Translations under genes and position numbers: made by a program
Shown: piece after piece, positions 10,207-19,637 of the stretch
How positions within the stretch are numbered: the first letter of the stretch is position 1
Layout: the number at the start of each line of letters is the position of its first letter
The notes under the pieces: model-generated
Databases searched by the model: none
Told to the model about the DNA's origin: nothing
What the model saw: the letters and a program-made list of their open reading frames with translations, nothing else
Origin: Hydrogenovibrio sp. SC-1
Lineage (GTDB): Bacteria > Pseudomonadota > Gammaproteobacteria > Thiomicrospirales > Thiomicrospiraceae
Assembly (NCBI RefSeq): GCF_002848135.1
Contig: NZ_PKGB01000012.1
Coordinates: 1-64,000 of the forward strand
Reading direction: 5' to 3'
Length of the DNA: 64,000 nt

Positions 10207-10267
10207 AAACCCTTGCTTTGTTTATTCAAATGAACGCTTTTTGAACAAAAACAAACGCAAAGGGTTT
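10207..10267 (-). terminator. Long hairpin between pncC and recA
   Basis: Imperfect inverted repeat: arm AAACCCTTGCTTTGTTT (10207-10223) pairs with 10249-10267 with two single-base bulges. A T run follows on the minus strand. It is best read as the pncC terminator, which implies that recA has its own promoter in the 60 bp that remain. Confidence 0.65.
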
Positions 10268-10324
10268 CGTTTTTTAGCCGACAATTATCCCACACTTAGG
10301 GCATTTTGACATCTTTTTTAATGG

Positions 10325-10822
10325 TTAATCATTTAAAATCGCAAGGATCCCCTTCAAAGCTTCTATCGTACACTGCTGCCTAACCGCATCACGATCACCA
10401 TCAAAATGATAACACTTGGAAACCAAGTTACTATGACCTTGCAAAGCCCAGGACATCCAAACGGTACCGACCGGCTTATCTTCAGTACCACCGCTCGGCC
10501 CTGCAATCCCCGAACAAGCAACACTCATACTTGCATGCGAAGATTGAAGCGCTCCGATCACCATTTCCTCAACACAAGCTCGACTGACCGCACCATTCCG
10601 CTGAAGCGTCGTTTGATGAACCCCTAGCATCTCAATTTTCGACTCATAACTATAAGTAATATAAGCACGGTCAAACCAGGCTGTACTGCCGGGCAAGCAG
10701 GTCAACACTTCCGCAATCATCCCGCCAGTACAAGACTCTGCAGTTACTACCATCTTATTATTTTGTTTTAATGCCGATGCAACCTCAGACACCAAACTAT
10801 CCAAATCAGAAGAGATCTCCAT
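10325..10822 (-). CDS. pncC: Nicotinamide-nucleotide amidase (PncC/CinA C-terminal domain)
   Basis: 165-residue stand-alone CinA C-terminal domain that deamidates nicotinamide mononucleotide in pyridine nucleotide salvage. Motifs: TAESCTGGMIAEVLT, YSYESKIEMLGV, SVACSGIAGPSGG and KPVGTVW. The start at 10822 is preceded by AAGGAG at 9 nt; an upstream ATG at 10885 would add 21 unconserved residues. Its position upstream of recA is common in gammaproteobacteria (cinA-recA). Confidence 0.93.
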   Translation of the reverse strand: MEISSDLDSLVSEVASALKQNNKMVVTAESCTGGMIAEVLTCLPGSTAWFDRAYITYSYESKIEMLGVHQTTLQRNGAVSRACVEEMVIGALQSSHASMSVACSGIAGPSGGTEDKPVGTVWMSWALQGHSNLVSKCYHFDGDRDAVRQQCTIEALKGILAILND

Positions 10823-11294
10823 GCCCCCAAACTCCTTAACACCCAATATCCTGTTCGTGCACAAGACACCTAAAAGAATTAGCATACCTTTTTTTCGGAA
10901 CTAATAACAGCCCAAAACAATCCAAACCCGTTCTCGTCAATTCATAATCGTTGTTTCAATTAAATTAGTGCCTGAGCACCCACGCCGCACGACAAGACAC
11001 CTACCAAAACAAAATAAACAGACTTGCTTCCATTGTGAGATCTTTCCCCAAATATTCTTTAACGCAACCAGATAAATATCATACTCTTTTTCAAGTCGGT
11101 TAAAGGAATTGCTCACAATCGTCAACGACAAAGACCCGATCTTATTGGCATTTATTCATCGCATCGGCCATTGTTAACAACGGTTTTTTGTTAGAATTAA
11201 CGCTATTCACAATTTTGCCGTCAAACGCAAACAATGAAAAACTTGTATTAAACCCGCATCCAAAAATTTAACCACAAGCAAACACCATAAAACA
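10823..11294. other. Intergenic region between pncC and mutS (divergent)
   Basis: About 470 bp with no credible gene; the open frame at 10937-11131 has no family resemblance and no ribosome-binding site. It holds the divergent promoters of pncC and mutS, although no clear -35/-10 pair could be fixed. A 12-bp direct repeat, ACAAGACACCTA, occurs at 10861-10872 and 10992-11003. Confidence 0.5.
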
Positions 11295-13898
11295 ATGACC
11301 GATACCGCTAAACACACCCCGATGATGCAACAATATCTCGCCGTTAAGGCAGAATACCCTCAGCAACTGGTTTTTTATCGGATGGGAGATTTCTATGAGT
11401 TATTTTTTGACGACGCGGTGAAAGCCTCGAACCTGCTCGACATCACCCTAACCGCTCGCGGAAAATCAGGTGGAGAACCGATTCCGATGGCGGGCATCCC
11501 GCACCATTCTGCCGAGGGCTACTTAGCCAAACTTGTCAAGCTCGGTGAGTCCGTTGCAATTTGTGAACAAATTGGCGATCCAGCAACCACCAAAGGACCC
11601 GTTGAACGGAAAGTCGTTCGGGTGATTACGCCGGGCACTCTAGTAGAAGAGGCGTTATTAGATGACAAACGCGACAACCTATTAGCAACCATTGCACCGA
11701 ACGGCAATGGTTTTGGCCTAGCATTTCTGGAGGTTTCCAGTGGACGATTTGAAGCGACTTTGCTGGCTGACTCAGAGCAACTGATTAGTGAAATTGAACG
11801 CTTAAGACCCGTTGAAATCATCTTGCCGGATGATGCTTTGTTCAAACAATCTTTGCCCGAGTCGGTGCAAAATCACCCAGGCCTGGTCAATTATCCGAGC
11901 TGGCACTTTGATGCAGACAGTTGTCGCCAGCGCTTAACTGACCATTTCAACACACAAGATTTAATGGCATTTGGCTGTGAACATTTTCCGCCAGTAATTC
12001 GCGCAGCGGGTGTCATTTTGCACTATGCCACTGCGATGTTGCAAAATGCATTGACCCATGTCAATCATTTACAAACCTATCAACCCGATGATGCCTTAGT
12101 CATTGATGCCAACAGCCGACGGAATTTAGAGCTAGATACCAATCTGAGTGGCGGCAAAGAGCACACTCTCTTCTCTATTTTAGACAATGCCATTACCGCG
12201 ATGGGCAGTCGTTTGATGAACCGTTGGCTAAACCAGCCACTACGTGACCAACAGTTATTGAATAATCGCTTGGATGCCATTGAATCGATTTTAACAGAGC
12301 AGAGTGCCGCCGACTTTCGCAAAAGTCTAAAACCCATTGGTGACCTTGAGCGTATTCTAAGTCGCGTTTCGCTCTATTCCGCTCGCCCCCGAGATATATT
12401 TGTTCTGGGGCGATCATTAGCCCAACTTCCCGAGTTGCAAACGCTTTTGCAAAACCAACAGACTGAAAAATGGCAACAACTTGCCACTAGGCTGGCTACC
12501 TATCCGCAATTGACCACACAACTCTCTCAAGCTTTGGTTGAAAATCCTCCCATGATGATTCGCGATGGCGGCGTGTTTGCAGAAGGCTATGATCCAGAAC
12601 TCGATGAATTGCGAAACCTAAAAAATGAAGCTGGAGACTATTTATTAGCTTTAGAAGCACGTGAAAAAGACCGCACAGGCATTAGTACTTTAAAAGTCGG
12701 CTATAACCGTGTGCATGGTTATTATATTGAGGTCAGTAAGCTGCAATCTGACAAAGTCCCAGCCGACTATGTTCGCCGCCAGACCTTAAAGGCACAAGAA
12801 CGCTATATTACGCCTGAGTTAAAAACCTTTGAAGATAAGGTACTCAGCGCTAATGAAAAAGCACTGGCAAGAGAAAAATTATTGTATCAAGCGCTGCTTG
12901 AAACCCTAAACGCTCAGCTCAGTCAATTACAAGCTACGGCTGCCGCACTGGCTGAAACCGATGTATTGGTCAGTTTGGCACAACAGGCTTTAACCCTAAA
13001 CTTAACACGCCCACAATTAACGACGACACCTGAGATTGACATACGACAAGGACGACACCTAACGGTTGAAGCCTTATCGGATCAGCCTTTTATTGCCAAT
13101 GACAGTTGTTTTTCAGATCAAAGACGCTTACAAATCATTACTGGTCCTAATATGGGTGGTAAATCAACCTATATGCGACAAACGGCATTAATTGTGCTCA
13201 TGGCACATATGGGCAGCTATGTTCCAGCAGAAACGGCACAAATCGGTCCAATCGACCGTATTTTCACTCGAATTGGCGCATCTGATGATTTAACGTCCGG
13301 TCGTTCAACTTTTATGGTGGAAATGACTGAGACAGCTCATATACTGCACCATGCCACCCCCCATTCACTCATATTAATGGATGAAATCGGTCGAGGCACC
13401 TCAACCTTTGATGGCCTTGCACTGGCTTGGGCCATTGCTGAACAAATGGCAACCCACATTCAAGGCTATTGTTTATTTGCGACGCATTACTTTGAACTGA
13501 CCGCCCTTGCAGAGCAATTTAAAAACACCGTTAATGTTCATCTTTCCGCTTTGGAACATCAAGATAAAATTGTGTTTATGCACCAAGTGAATGAAGGGCC
13601 TGCCTCTCAGAGCTACGGACTTCAAGTGGCCGCCTTGGCAGGGGTTCCATCCAATGTTATTAACGCAGCAAAACAACATTTACAGCGTTTAGAAAACCAG
13701 TCGGTATCTCAACAGCAAACCCCAGCCCCTGAAACCAAAACGGTTCAACAGTTTGACTTATTTTCAGCGCCTGCAATAACTCCTTCTGAACAGACCTGTT
13801 TACAAACACTTCGAGATTTGTCAGTGGATGACCTAACCCCAAAACAGGCGTTACAAACGCTTTACGAACTCACGGATACTTTAAAGGCCAATTCATAA
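11295..13898 (+). CDS. mutS: DNA mismatch repair protein MutS
   Basis: 867-residue MutS, the mismatch-recognition ATPase. The mismatch-binding motif [11 protein letters not shown] (about residues 32-42) contains the Phe-X-Glu wedge. Walker A is [13 protein letters not shown] (about 617-629), Walker [17 protein letters not shown], and the conserved ATHYFELT follows. The C-terminal tail keeps [18 protein letters not shown], the tetramerisation helix-turn-helix. The last base overlaps the ATG of the TPR gene, so translation is probably coupled. One palindrome copy lies inside. Confidence 0.98.
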   Translation: MTDTAKHTPMMQQYLAVKAEYPQQLVFYRMGDFYELFFDDAVKASNLLDITLTARGKSGGEPIPMAGIPHHSAEGYLAKLVKLGESVAICEQIGDPATTKGPVERKVVRVITPGTLVEEALLDDKRDNLLATIAPNGNGFGLAFLEVSSGRFEATLLADSEQLISEIERLRPVEIILPDDALFKQSLPESVQNHPGLVNYPSWHFDADSCRQRLTDHFNTQDLMAFGCEHFPPVIRAAGVILHYATAMLQNALTHVNHLQTYQPDDALVIDANSRRNLELDTNLSGGKEHTLFSILDNAITAMGSRLMNRWLNQPLRDQQLLNNRLDAIESILTEQSAADFRKSLKPIGDLERILSRVSLYSARPRDIFVLGRSLAQLPELQTLLQNQQTEKWQQLATRLATYPQLTTQLSQALVENPPMMIRDGGVFAEGYDPELDELRNLKNEAGDYLLALEAREKDRTGISTLKVGYNRVHGYYIEVSKLQSDKVPADYVRRQTLKAQERYITPELKTFEDKVLSANEKALAREKLLYQALLETLNAQLSQLQATAAALAETDVLVSLAQQALTLNLTRPQLTTTPEIDIRQGRHLTVEALSDQPFIANDSCFSDQRRLQIITGPNMGGKSTYMRQTALIVLMAHMGSYVPAETAQIGPIDRIFTRIGASDDLTSGRSTFMVEMTETAHILHHATPHSLILMDEIGRGTSTFDGLALAWAIAEQMATHIQGYCLFATHYFELTALAEQFKNTVNVHLSALEHQDKIVFMHQVNEGPASQSYGLQVAALAGVPSNVINAAKQHLQRLENQSVSQQQTPAPETKTVQQFDLFSAPAITPSEQTCLQTLRDLSVDDLTPKQALQTLYELTDTLKANS
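11877..11886. repeat. CCAGGCCTGG palindrome, copy 5 (in mutS)
   Basis: Perfect copy in mutS, read as Pro-Gly-Leu-Val. Confidence 0.8.
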
Positions 13899-14443
13899 TG
13901 AACTCTTCAGCTCCATTATCAATCGATGAAACCAAGCAACAAGCCCACGCTTTATTTAATGAAGGGGATTCAGAGGGAGCGCTGCAATTGCTTAAACAAG
14001 CTCTTCAGCAACACCCAAATGAGATCAGTTTGGTTTTAGGGTTAGCACAGCTCACGTTTCAATCGGGTCATTTGCAGGAAGCAGAGCAGCTATTGACTCA
14101 ACTTCCAGAAGCTGACCAAGCCAGTGGTGAAGCCAGATCTTTAGCCGCGCTTTTTCAATTCAGCCGAATTGTGATGGATGCGCCAGAGCAGGCTGAGTTA
14201 GTCGCCAAGCTACAACAAGATCCTCATCATCTTGAGTCACTTTACCAACTGGCCGCTTATCTGATGCTTCACCATCAAATTGAACCCGCATTAAAATGTT
14301 TGCTAGAATCGATACAAATCGATAAAAACGATCATAATAACCGTGCCCAGAAATTGCTACTCGATATATTTACATTACTACAAAACGACCATCCTCAGCT
14401 CGTCAATCACTACCGTCGCCAATTACAAAGCTTTTTAAATTAG
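13898..14443 (+). CDS. TPR protein resembling the C-terminal half of YbbN/CnoX, without thioredoxin domain
   Basis: 181 residues. Helical repeats start at about residue 12 (ALFNEGDSEGALQLLKQALQQHPNE; LAQLTFQSGHLQEAEQLL). The end, ALKCLLESIQIDKNDHNNRAQKLLL then VNHYRRQLQSFLN, matches the TPR_20 tail of YbbN/CnoX chaperedoxins. The thioredoxin domain of those proteins (about 110 residues with a CxxC-type motif) is absent, and the gene starts on mutS's last base (TAATG), so there is no room for it. A holdase or adaptor role is inference. It could be a split or reduced CnoX, or a general TPR protein. Confidence 0.75.
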   Translation: MNSSAPLSIDETKQQAHALFNEGDSEGALQLLKQALQQHPNEISLVLGLAQLTFQSGHLQEAEQLLTQLPEADQASGEARSLAALFQFSRIVMDAPEQAELVAKLQQDPHHLESLYQLAAYLMLHHQIEPALKCLLESIQIDKNDHNNRAQKLLLDIFTLLQNDHPQLVNHYRRQLQSFLN

Positions 14444-14490
14444 CGGCATACTTTTCCAACGGGACTGAAACACAGAATTAAGGAGACTGA

Positions 14491-15354
14491 ATGCAACTGT
14501 CGGAATCACAACTGAAAAAGCTACCTGTTTTTGGAATTGCAGGAAATTTTGCCGAACACCTTGGCCAAGCAGGCGAAGATGCAGATTTTGTCAATATTCC
14601 CACTAAAGAAGCGCATGCACCGAAAGGAATCTTTCCGATTTACATTCCAAATCATGCTTCTTTTTTAGGCACTTATCCATTATCTCATAGCCAGTTGCAA
14701 GCGGACTTCTCCAACCCCATTAATGTGCAAATGGAGCCCGAACTGTGTATGCTGTTTGATGTGCATTATGAAGGACATCATATTGCTGACTTAACCCCTG
14801 TGGCCTTCACCGCCTTTAATGATTGCTCTATTCGCCGCCCCAATGCGACCAAAATCAGTCAGAAAAAAAACTGGGGGCCTAATTCAACTGGGGTTGCAAA
14901 ACAATGGATTGAATTAAACCAGTTTGATGCGGATAGCGAATTGGATCATTTTCAAATCGCTTCTTATTTAAAACGTCATAATACAATCAAGGCCTATGGC
15001 GTGGATAGTGAAGTACGGAGCTATAGTTACTTTTATCAGCCGCTAGTGACTTGGATATGTGAAACCTTTAACACCCAAACTGACCTGGGGCCGTTAGAAA
15101 ATCTAGCCAACCTAATCTCCAAAGCCAACTTCCCCAAACAACTTATTATTAGTTTAGGGGCCACCCGCTATACCGCACTGGGAGAAAAAACCTATCTAGC
15201 GCCAAATGATCAAATTGGGGTGTTTATTTACAATCCCAACCAGATCACAACACAAGAATTAATGGCTCAATTCCAAGCATCTCATTTAACTTTGCCGGAT
15301 GCCGATGCCGTTGGCCTAATCCAAACCGTCAGTCAAGTTGACAGTTCCTCGTAA
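14491..15354 (+). CDS. Uncharacterised DUF5718-like protein (FAH-fold resemblance)
   Basis: 287 residues with no signal peptide. VFGIAGNFAEHLGQAGE near the N-terminus, the acidic MEPELCMLFD (about 89-98), FTAFNDCSIRRPNATKISQKK and QIGVFIYNP recall the uncharacterised DUF5718 family, with segments like fumarylacetoacetate-hydrolase-type enzymes. The start has AAGGAG 6 nt before the ATG. It sits directly before the GshB-type ligase on the same strand, about 70 bp away, which suggests a shared pathway or transcript. No substrate can be named. Confidence 0.65.
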   Translation: MQLSESQLKKLPVFGIAGNFAEHLGQAGEDADFVNIPTKEAHAPKGIFPIYIPNHASFLGTYPLSHSQLQADFSNPINVQMEPELCMLFDVHYEGHHIADLTPVAFTAFNDCSIRRPNATKISQKKNWGPNSTGVAKQWIELNQFDADSELDHFQIASYLKRHNTIKAYGVDSEVRSYSYFYQPLVTWICETFNTQTDLGPLENLANLISKANFPKQLIISLGATRYTALGEKTYLAPNDQIGVFIYNPNQITTQELMAQFQASHLTLPDADAVGLIQTVSQVDSSS

Positions 15355-15425
15355 ATAAGGGTTTACTTTTAATCTTAAAGCCGTCAAAATTCGAAATTAA
15401 ACCATTTTTGGACAAGGTGAAGCGC

Positions 15426-16481
15426 ATGAATATCGGCATTATTTTTGAAGACTGGGATGCCATTACCCCGGCAAAAAATTCAACCCTAAGAATTATTAAA
15501 GAATGCCTAGAACGCAGTCACAAAATTTGCATTCTTTACCCGAGCAACTTAACCGTACGTAACAATGTGACCTATGGCTATGTGAAACGCATTTTGCCGA
15601 TGGAAAAGGTTCCTGACAATATTTTACAATTCTATAAAAAAGTTAAGTTTGAAGAAGTGATGATGCCCTTACATGGGCTGGATTGCATTTTGTTCCGAAA
15701 AGATCCACCAATTGATCCAATGGTGTTTAACTTCTTAGATTCCGTTAAAAACGAAGTGGTCATCGTCAATGATGTCGATGGCATGCGTAAAGCCAACAAC
15801 AAACTTTATACCACCACCTTTAACGACCCAAACAATCACTTTTTGCCGATTACCCATGTCTCCAAAAGCAAGAACTATATCCGTCAGCGGATTGATGATA
15901 TGCCGGGCGACAAGGTGATTCTAAAACCGCTGAATGCCTCTGGTGGTCATGGCGTGATTGTCTTAGAAAAATATGCACAAACCAGCATTAACTCCATCCT
16001 CGACTTTTATATCGACAGTCAGGACAAGAGCTATGTCATTGTTCAAGAATACATTGAGGGTGCAGAGCATGGTGATGTTCGAGTGATGATGCTGAATGGT
16101 AAATTTATTGGCGCCTATAATCGCAAACCGCCAGAAGGCGATGTGAGAGCCAATATCCAAATTGGTGGCACCGCGCACAAGTATACAATGACGGACTCTC
16201 AAATGGCTATTTGCCGGAAAATTGGTCCCAAATTGGCCGCGGATGGGCTCGATTTTGTCGGTGTCGATATGATTGGCGACAAAATCCTAGAGGTGAATGT
16301 GTTAAATCCAGGCGGCATTACCAACATTAACGCATTAAATAAATTGAAGTTGCACAAGAATGTCGTCGATTTTCTGGAAGAAAAAGTCAATGAAAAAGAA
16401 GAAAAACATGCTGAGCTAGAGTTTTTGTTGAAGCGGATCAGCGAATTTAGGCAGGCCGAATTTTTAAGCAAAGATGATTAG
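15426..16481 (+). CDS. gshB: Glutathione synthetase-type ATP-grasp ligase (GshB)
   Basis: 351 residues, prokaryotic GshB family, which joins glycine to gamma-glutamylcysteine. Seen: GIIFEDWDAITPAKNSTLRI (start), CILFRKDPPIDP (about 98-109), NDVDGMRKANNKLYTT, VILKPLNASGGHG (ATP-grasp lysine and glycine-rich loop), VRVMMLNGKFIGAYNRKPPEGD and FVGVDMIGDKILEVNVLNPGG (metal-binding Glu/Asn). The ATG at 15426 follows AAGGTGAAGCGC; a TTG at 15408 is less likely. It is somewhat longer than E. coli GshB, with a charged C-terminal extension. A related ligase specificity is possible. Confidence 0.85.
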   Translation: MNIGIIFEDWDAITPAKNSTLRIIKECLERSHKICILYPSNLTVRNNVTYGYVKRILPMEKVPDNILQFYKKVKFEEVMMPLHGLDCILFRKDPPIDPMVFNFLDSVKNEVVIVNDVDGMRKANNKLYTTTFNDPNNHFLPITHVSKSKNYIRQRIDDMPGDKVILKPLNASGGHGVIVLEKYAQTSINSILDFYIDSQDKSYVIVQEYIEGAEHGDVRVMMLNGKFIGAYNRKPPEGDVRANIQIGGTAHKYTMTDSQMAICRKIGPKLAADGLDFVGVDMIGDKILEVNVLNPGGITNINALNKLKLHKNVVDFLEEKVNEKEEKHAELEFLLKRISEFRQAEFLSKDD

Positions 16482-16498
16482 ATTCAACCCTAAAACAA

Positions 16499-16508
16499 CC
16501 AGGCCTGG
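16499..16508. repeat. CCAGGCCTGG palindrome, copy 6
   Basis: Perfect copy in the 47-bp gap between the gshB-type gene and the cyclase gene. Confidence 0.8.
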
Positions 16509-16528
16509 CCTTATTTGATGATAAAACG

Positions 16529-18733
16529 ATGAAAATTCTTGGCATTCCCATTGTTCTGACTAAGTCACAACGCCGATTGTTTCATGGTACCCTTTTGGCA
16601 CTCACTGCCAGTCTCTTGGTATCTGGCATTTTTCTGCTAGGGGGGTTCAATACCCTAGAATGGCAAATTGATGACGCCAAAACGAAGCTGATACGAGGCG
16701 ATTCCAACGCAAACCCAGAAGTGGTAGTCTTATTGGTGGATGAAGCGTCTTTATCCACTTTAGAGCCGATCGTTGGCCGCTGGCCTTGGCCCAGATCGGT
16801 TTGGGCCGATGTTCTAGAATTCATGACAATGGGTGGCGCACAAAGTGTGGCATTCGATATTCTGTTTACCGAGCGCGAGCTGAATCAACAAAAGGCACAA
16901 TCAGAACATGATCTAGCCTTTATCGACTCAACGGCTGAATCTGGCATTGCAACCCATGCCATTCAACTATTACATGATCCATCCAATCCAACACCCAACC
17001 GCCCTTTACCGAAAGTGTTTAAGGAGCGATTTGCTATTCCAAAAACAATCGGCTTAAAGCAAAGTCAAAATAATACCCGTTATATTCCTTTCACAGGGCT
17101 CTACGAAAACGCACGAAATATTGGCGTGGTCGAGTTTTCGCCCGATGCTGATGGGGTTTATCGTCGTACTCGGTTATTTCGCGATTTTATGGGAGATTTT
17201 TACCCTGTCCTTTCGGTAGCGCCCTTAATGGAAAGCTTAGGAATCAATCGAGTTGAGCAGACATCCAAGCCACCTATGATTCAATTTGGGGGGCTTAAAG
17301 TCCCTTTAGATCGAAATGGCTTTTATGAAGTGAATTTTTACAAACACTTTACCACCTATTCGATTGGTAGCGTACTGGCCTCTATCGACCAATTACGCAA
17401 AGGGAATCTGGAAGCCCTTTATACCGACCCGAGACTTCTTAGCCCTGAAAAATTTGCTGATAAAATCGTCTTTATTGGCACCAGCGCAGTTGGGTTAGAA
17501 GATATGAAAACTACCCCATTGGAAAGTCGATGGCCAGGGGTTTTCCTGCATGCATCCATTACCAGTAACTTACTCAATCAAGAATTTGTATATCAAGTAC
17601 CCGCGTCTTGGGTATTCGTATTAATCTTCCTATTAGCCATCATCACGATGCGACTGGCCATTTATCAAGATGCGATTTTACTGCAAACTTTCTATCCTTT
17701 TTTATTAGCCAGTATCGTTGTGATGTGTGGTATTTGGGCGCAAGAGAGCTTTGCCCAAAATTGGGATTTAACGCCTTTATTAACCAGTATCTTAACTACG
17801 TGGTTAATGATCAGTGGTTATCTATCGGCAACAGAAGGGCGTGAAAAACGACGGGTGCGCAATATGTTGTCGCAATACGTCTCCCCTTCTGCATTGAACA
17901 TCGTACTGGATAACTATCAAGACCAAATTCAAGCCGAAGTGGGTAAAGAGGAAGAAATGACGGTGGTATTTTCTGACATTCGTGGCTTTACCACCATATC
18001 CGAATCCTTATCGCCAGGGGAAGTGGTCACGCTACTCAATATTCACCTAGACGCCATGACCCAGGTCACATTTGATTTTAAAGGCACCATGGATAAATTC
18101 ATCGGAGATGCGACAATGGCATTCTGGGGAGCACCGCTCCCTGATCCCGATCATGCTTTACATGCGACACGTGCCATGATTCACATGGCACGAAAAGTCT
18201 ACCAAGTGAACCAAGAACTCACTGAAAAAGGCTTACCCAATATTCAAATTGGGGTCGGCGGTAATACAGGGTCAGTTATTTTAGGGAATATTGGTTCCAG
18301 TCAAAAACTCGATTATACGGTTATTGGCGATGCGGTTAATTTAGGCTCACGCTTAGAAGGATTAACCAAGCAGTATGGTTTAAAAATGCTGATTTCTGAA
18401 TTTACACAACAAGAGATTAGTCAGCAAATACCCTGCGCCCTAATCGACCAAGTCAAGGTAAAAGGCAAAAACAAACCGGTTAAAATCTACTTGCCTTTAG
18501 CGGACATTGACGACCCTGATATCGATGATGCCTTTAAAATTGCCGAAACCTGCCAGCAGGCATTTAATGCGTATCATGCCAAGGACTTTTATTTGGCCAG
18601 CCAAATATTCCAACAGTTACCGGATGACCCCTTTGCCCATTTTAAAGCGGTATACGACCAGCGCTGCCAAGCATATCTTAAAACCCCTCCCCCTGAAATA
18701 TGGGATGGCGTATTTACTCTAACCACCAAATAA
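16529..18733 (+). CDS. CHASE2-domain class III adenylate cyclase
   Basis: 734-residue membrane enzyme. One N-terminal helix (about 15-40) is followed by a large periplasmic CHASE2 sensor (about 60-360, including VVLLVDEASL and GRWPWPRSVWADVLE). Two or three membrane helices (about 365-440) lead to a C-terminal cyclase domain. Catalytic residues look intact: metal Asp in VFSDIRGFT, adenine-specifying Lys in MDKFIGDATMAFWGAP, Asp in DYTVIGDAVNLGSRLE with the following Asn and Arg. The Lys/Asp pair predicts ATP rather than GTP. It probably makes cAMP in response to an extracytoplasmic signal. No adjacent CRP or phosphodiesterase gene. Confidence 0.92.
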   Translation: MKILGIPIVLTKSQRRLFHGTLLALTASLLVSGIFLLGGFNTLEWQIDDAKTKLIRGDSNANPEVVVLLVDEASLSTLEPIVGRWPWPRSVWADVLEFMTMGGAQSVAFDILFTERELNQQKAQSEHDLAFIDSTAESGIATHAIQLLHDPSNPTPNRPLPKVFKERFAIPKTIGLKQSQNNTRYIPFTGLYENARNIGVVEFSPDADGVYRRTRLFRDFMGDFYPVLSVAPLMESLGINRVEQTSKPPMIQFGGLKVPLDRNGFYEVNFYKHFTTYSIGSVLASIDQLRKGNLEALYTDPRLLSPEKFADKIVFIGTSAVGLEDMKTTPLESRWPGVFLHASITSNLLNQEFVYQVPASWVFVLIFLLAIITMRLAIYQDAILLQTFYPFLLASIVVMCGIWAQESFAQNWDLTPLLTSILTTWLMISGYLSATEGREKRRVRNMLSQYVSPSALNIVLDNYQDQIQAEVGKEEEMTVVFSDIRGFTTISESLSPGEVVTLLNIHLDAMTQVTFDFKGTMDKFIGDATMAFWGAPLPDPDHALHATRAMIHMARKVYQVNQELTEKGLPNIQIGVGGNTGSVILGNIGSSQKLDYTVIGDAVNLGSRLEGLTKQYGLKMLISEFTQQEISQQIPCALIDQVKVKGKNKPVKIYLPLADIDDPDIDDAFKIAETCQQAFNAYHAKDFYLASQIFQQLPDDPFAHFKAVYDQRCQAYLKTPPPEIWDGVFTLTTK

Positions 18734-18746
18734 AAGAGTCTAAAAC

Positions 18747-19637
18747 ATGCCCTTACCAACGGCGAAGCAGATTCAATTCAGAGGGGAAGTTTATACGCTT
18801 GCTTTATCGATTATCGAAGCGCACTTTCCCATCTTTGCCTTTTTTACCGTTTCAGTGCTGGGCAGCCTGCATGCTTATTTTTACAGCCTGGCCATCGCAG
18901 CCACGATCCTGGTTTTTTGGGTAGTTTTTCGACGGAAACTATCCGAATTATCGAGAACGCATGCCTATAAAAATTTAGCGCTGACTAGCTTATTTATCAC
19001 GACATTGTTTAGTCTGATCTTTCTCGCTTTACAAACAACATCCCCCAGCCACGTTGCGATTATTTTATTTTTACAAGTCCTGTTTAGTTATCTTTTCCTA
19101 GGACGAAATCCGGGAGAGCAGTTGGATCGACAACATCTCATTGGCGTGATCCTAATGACACTGGGTGCCGTCATAATTTTGTTTCCAAATCAACTGACTG
19201 TCCGACTTGGCGATGGGCTTGCATTATTAGCCGCCGTGATTGCGCCCTTTGCCAATCACTATCAAAAACGTGCTCGTGTCGATGTATCGAGCGAAACCAT
19301 TTTGATGGTTCGAAGCCTGATTGCTTTGCCGTTTTTATACCTACTCGCACACTTATTTGAAGCTGAACCCAGCTGGAGCGAGATACAATCACAAGCCCTG
19401 TGGTTATTTTTAACTGGCGCAATGGTGTTTGTTGTGTCTAAAATATTATGGGTGGAATCGCTTCACCGACTTCCCATCACCAAGGTGAATGCGCTCTATG
19501 CGTTTTCTCCCTTGATGACCTTGGGATTAGCCTACCTCTATTTAGCTGAGTCTCCCACTTGGACTCAAATATTAGGCGCCATCCCCATTTTGATCGGCAG
19601 TATTTTTATTACCCAAAAAAGTGCAAGGAGTCATTAA
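18747..19637 (+). CDS. EamA/DMT-family membrane transporter
   Basis: 296 residues, about ten membrane helices in two five-helix halves. LLGSLHAYFYSLAIAA-like and ALLAAVIAPFANHYQKRAR segments are typical of drug/metabolite transporters, and TKVNALYAFSPLMTLGLAYLYLAE (near residue 250) is the usual second-half EamA motif. The substrate cannot be told. It begins 13 bp after the cyclase gene, and its stop overlaps the next start by one base, so the three are probably one transcript. Confidence 0.85.
   Translation: MPLPTAKQIQFRGEVYTLALSIIEAHFPIFAFFTVSVLGSLHAYFYSLAIAATILVFWVVFRRKLSELSRTHAYKNLALTSLFITTLFSLIFLALQTTSPSHVAIILFLQVLFSYLFLGRNPGEQLDRQHLIGVILMTLGAVIILFPNQLTVRLGDGLALLAAVIAPFANHYQKRARVDVSSETILMVRSLIALPFLYLLAHLFEAEPSWSEIQSQALWLFLTGAMVFVVSKILWVESLHRLPITKVNALYAFSPLMTLGLAYLYLAESPTWTQILGAIPILIGSIFITQKSARSH

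Noticed and set aside
10861-11003. 12-bp direct repeat ACAAGACACCTA between pncC and mutS as a mobile-element footprint
   Set aside because: Only two copies, 131 bp apart, with nothing element-like between them; noted in the intergenic feature but too weak for a finding.
10937-11131. 64-residue open frame in the pncC-mutS gap
   Set aside because: No family resemblance, no Shine-Dalgarno, and odd composition; most likely chance in non-coding DNA.
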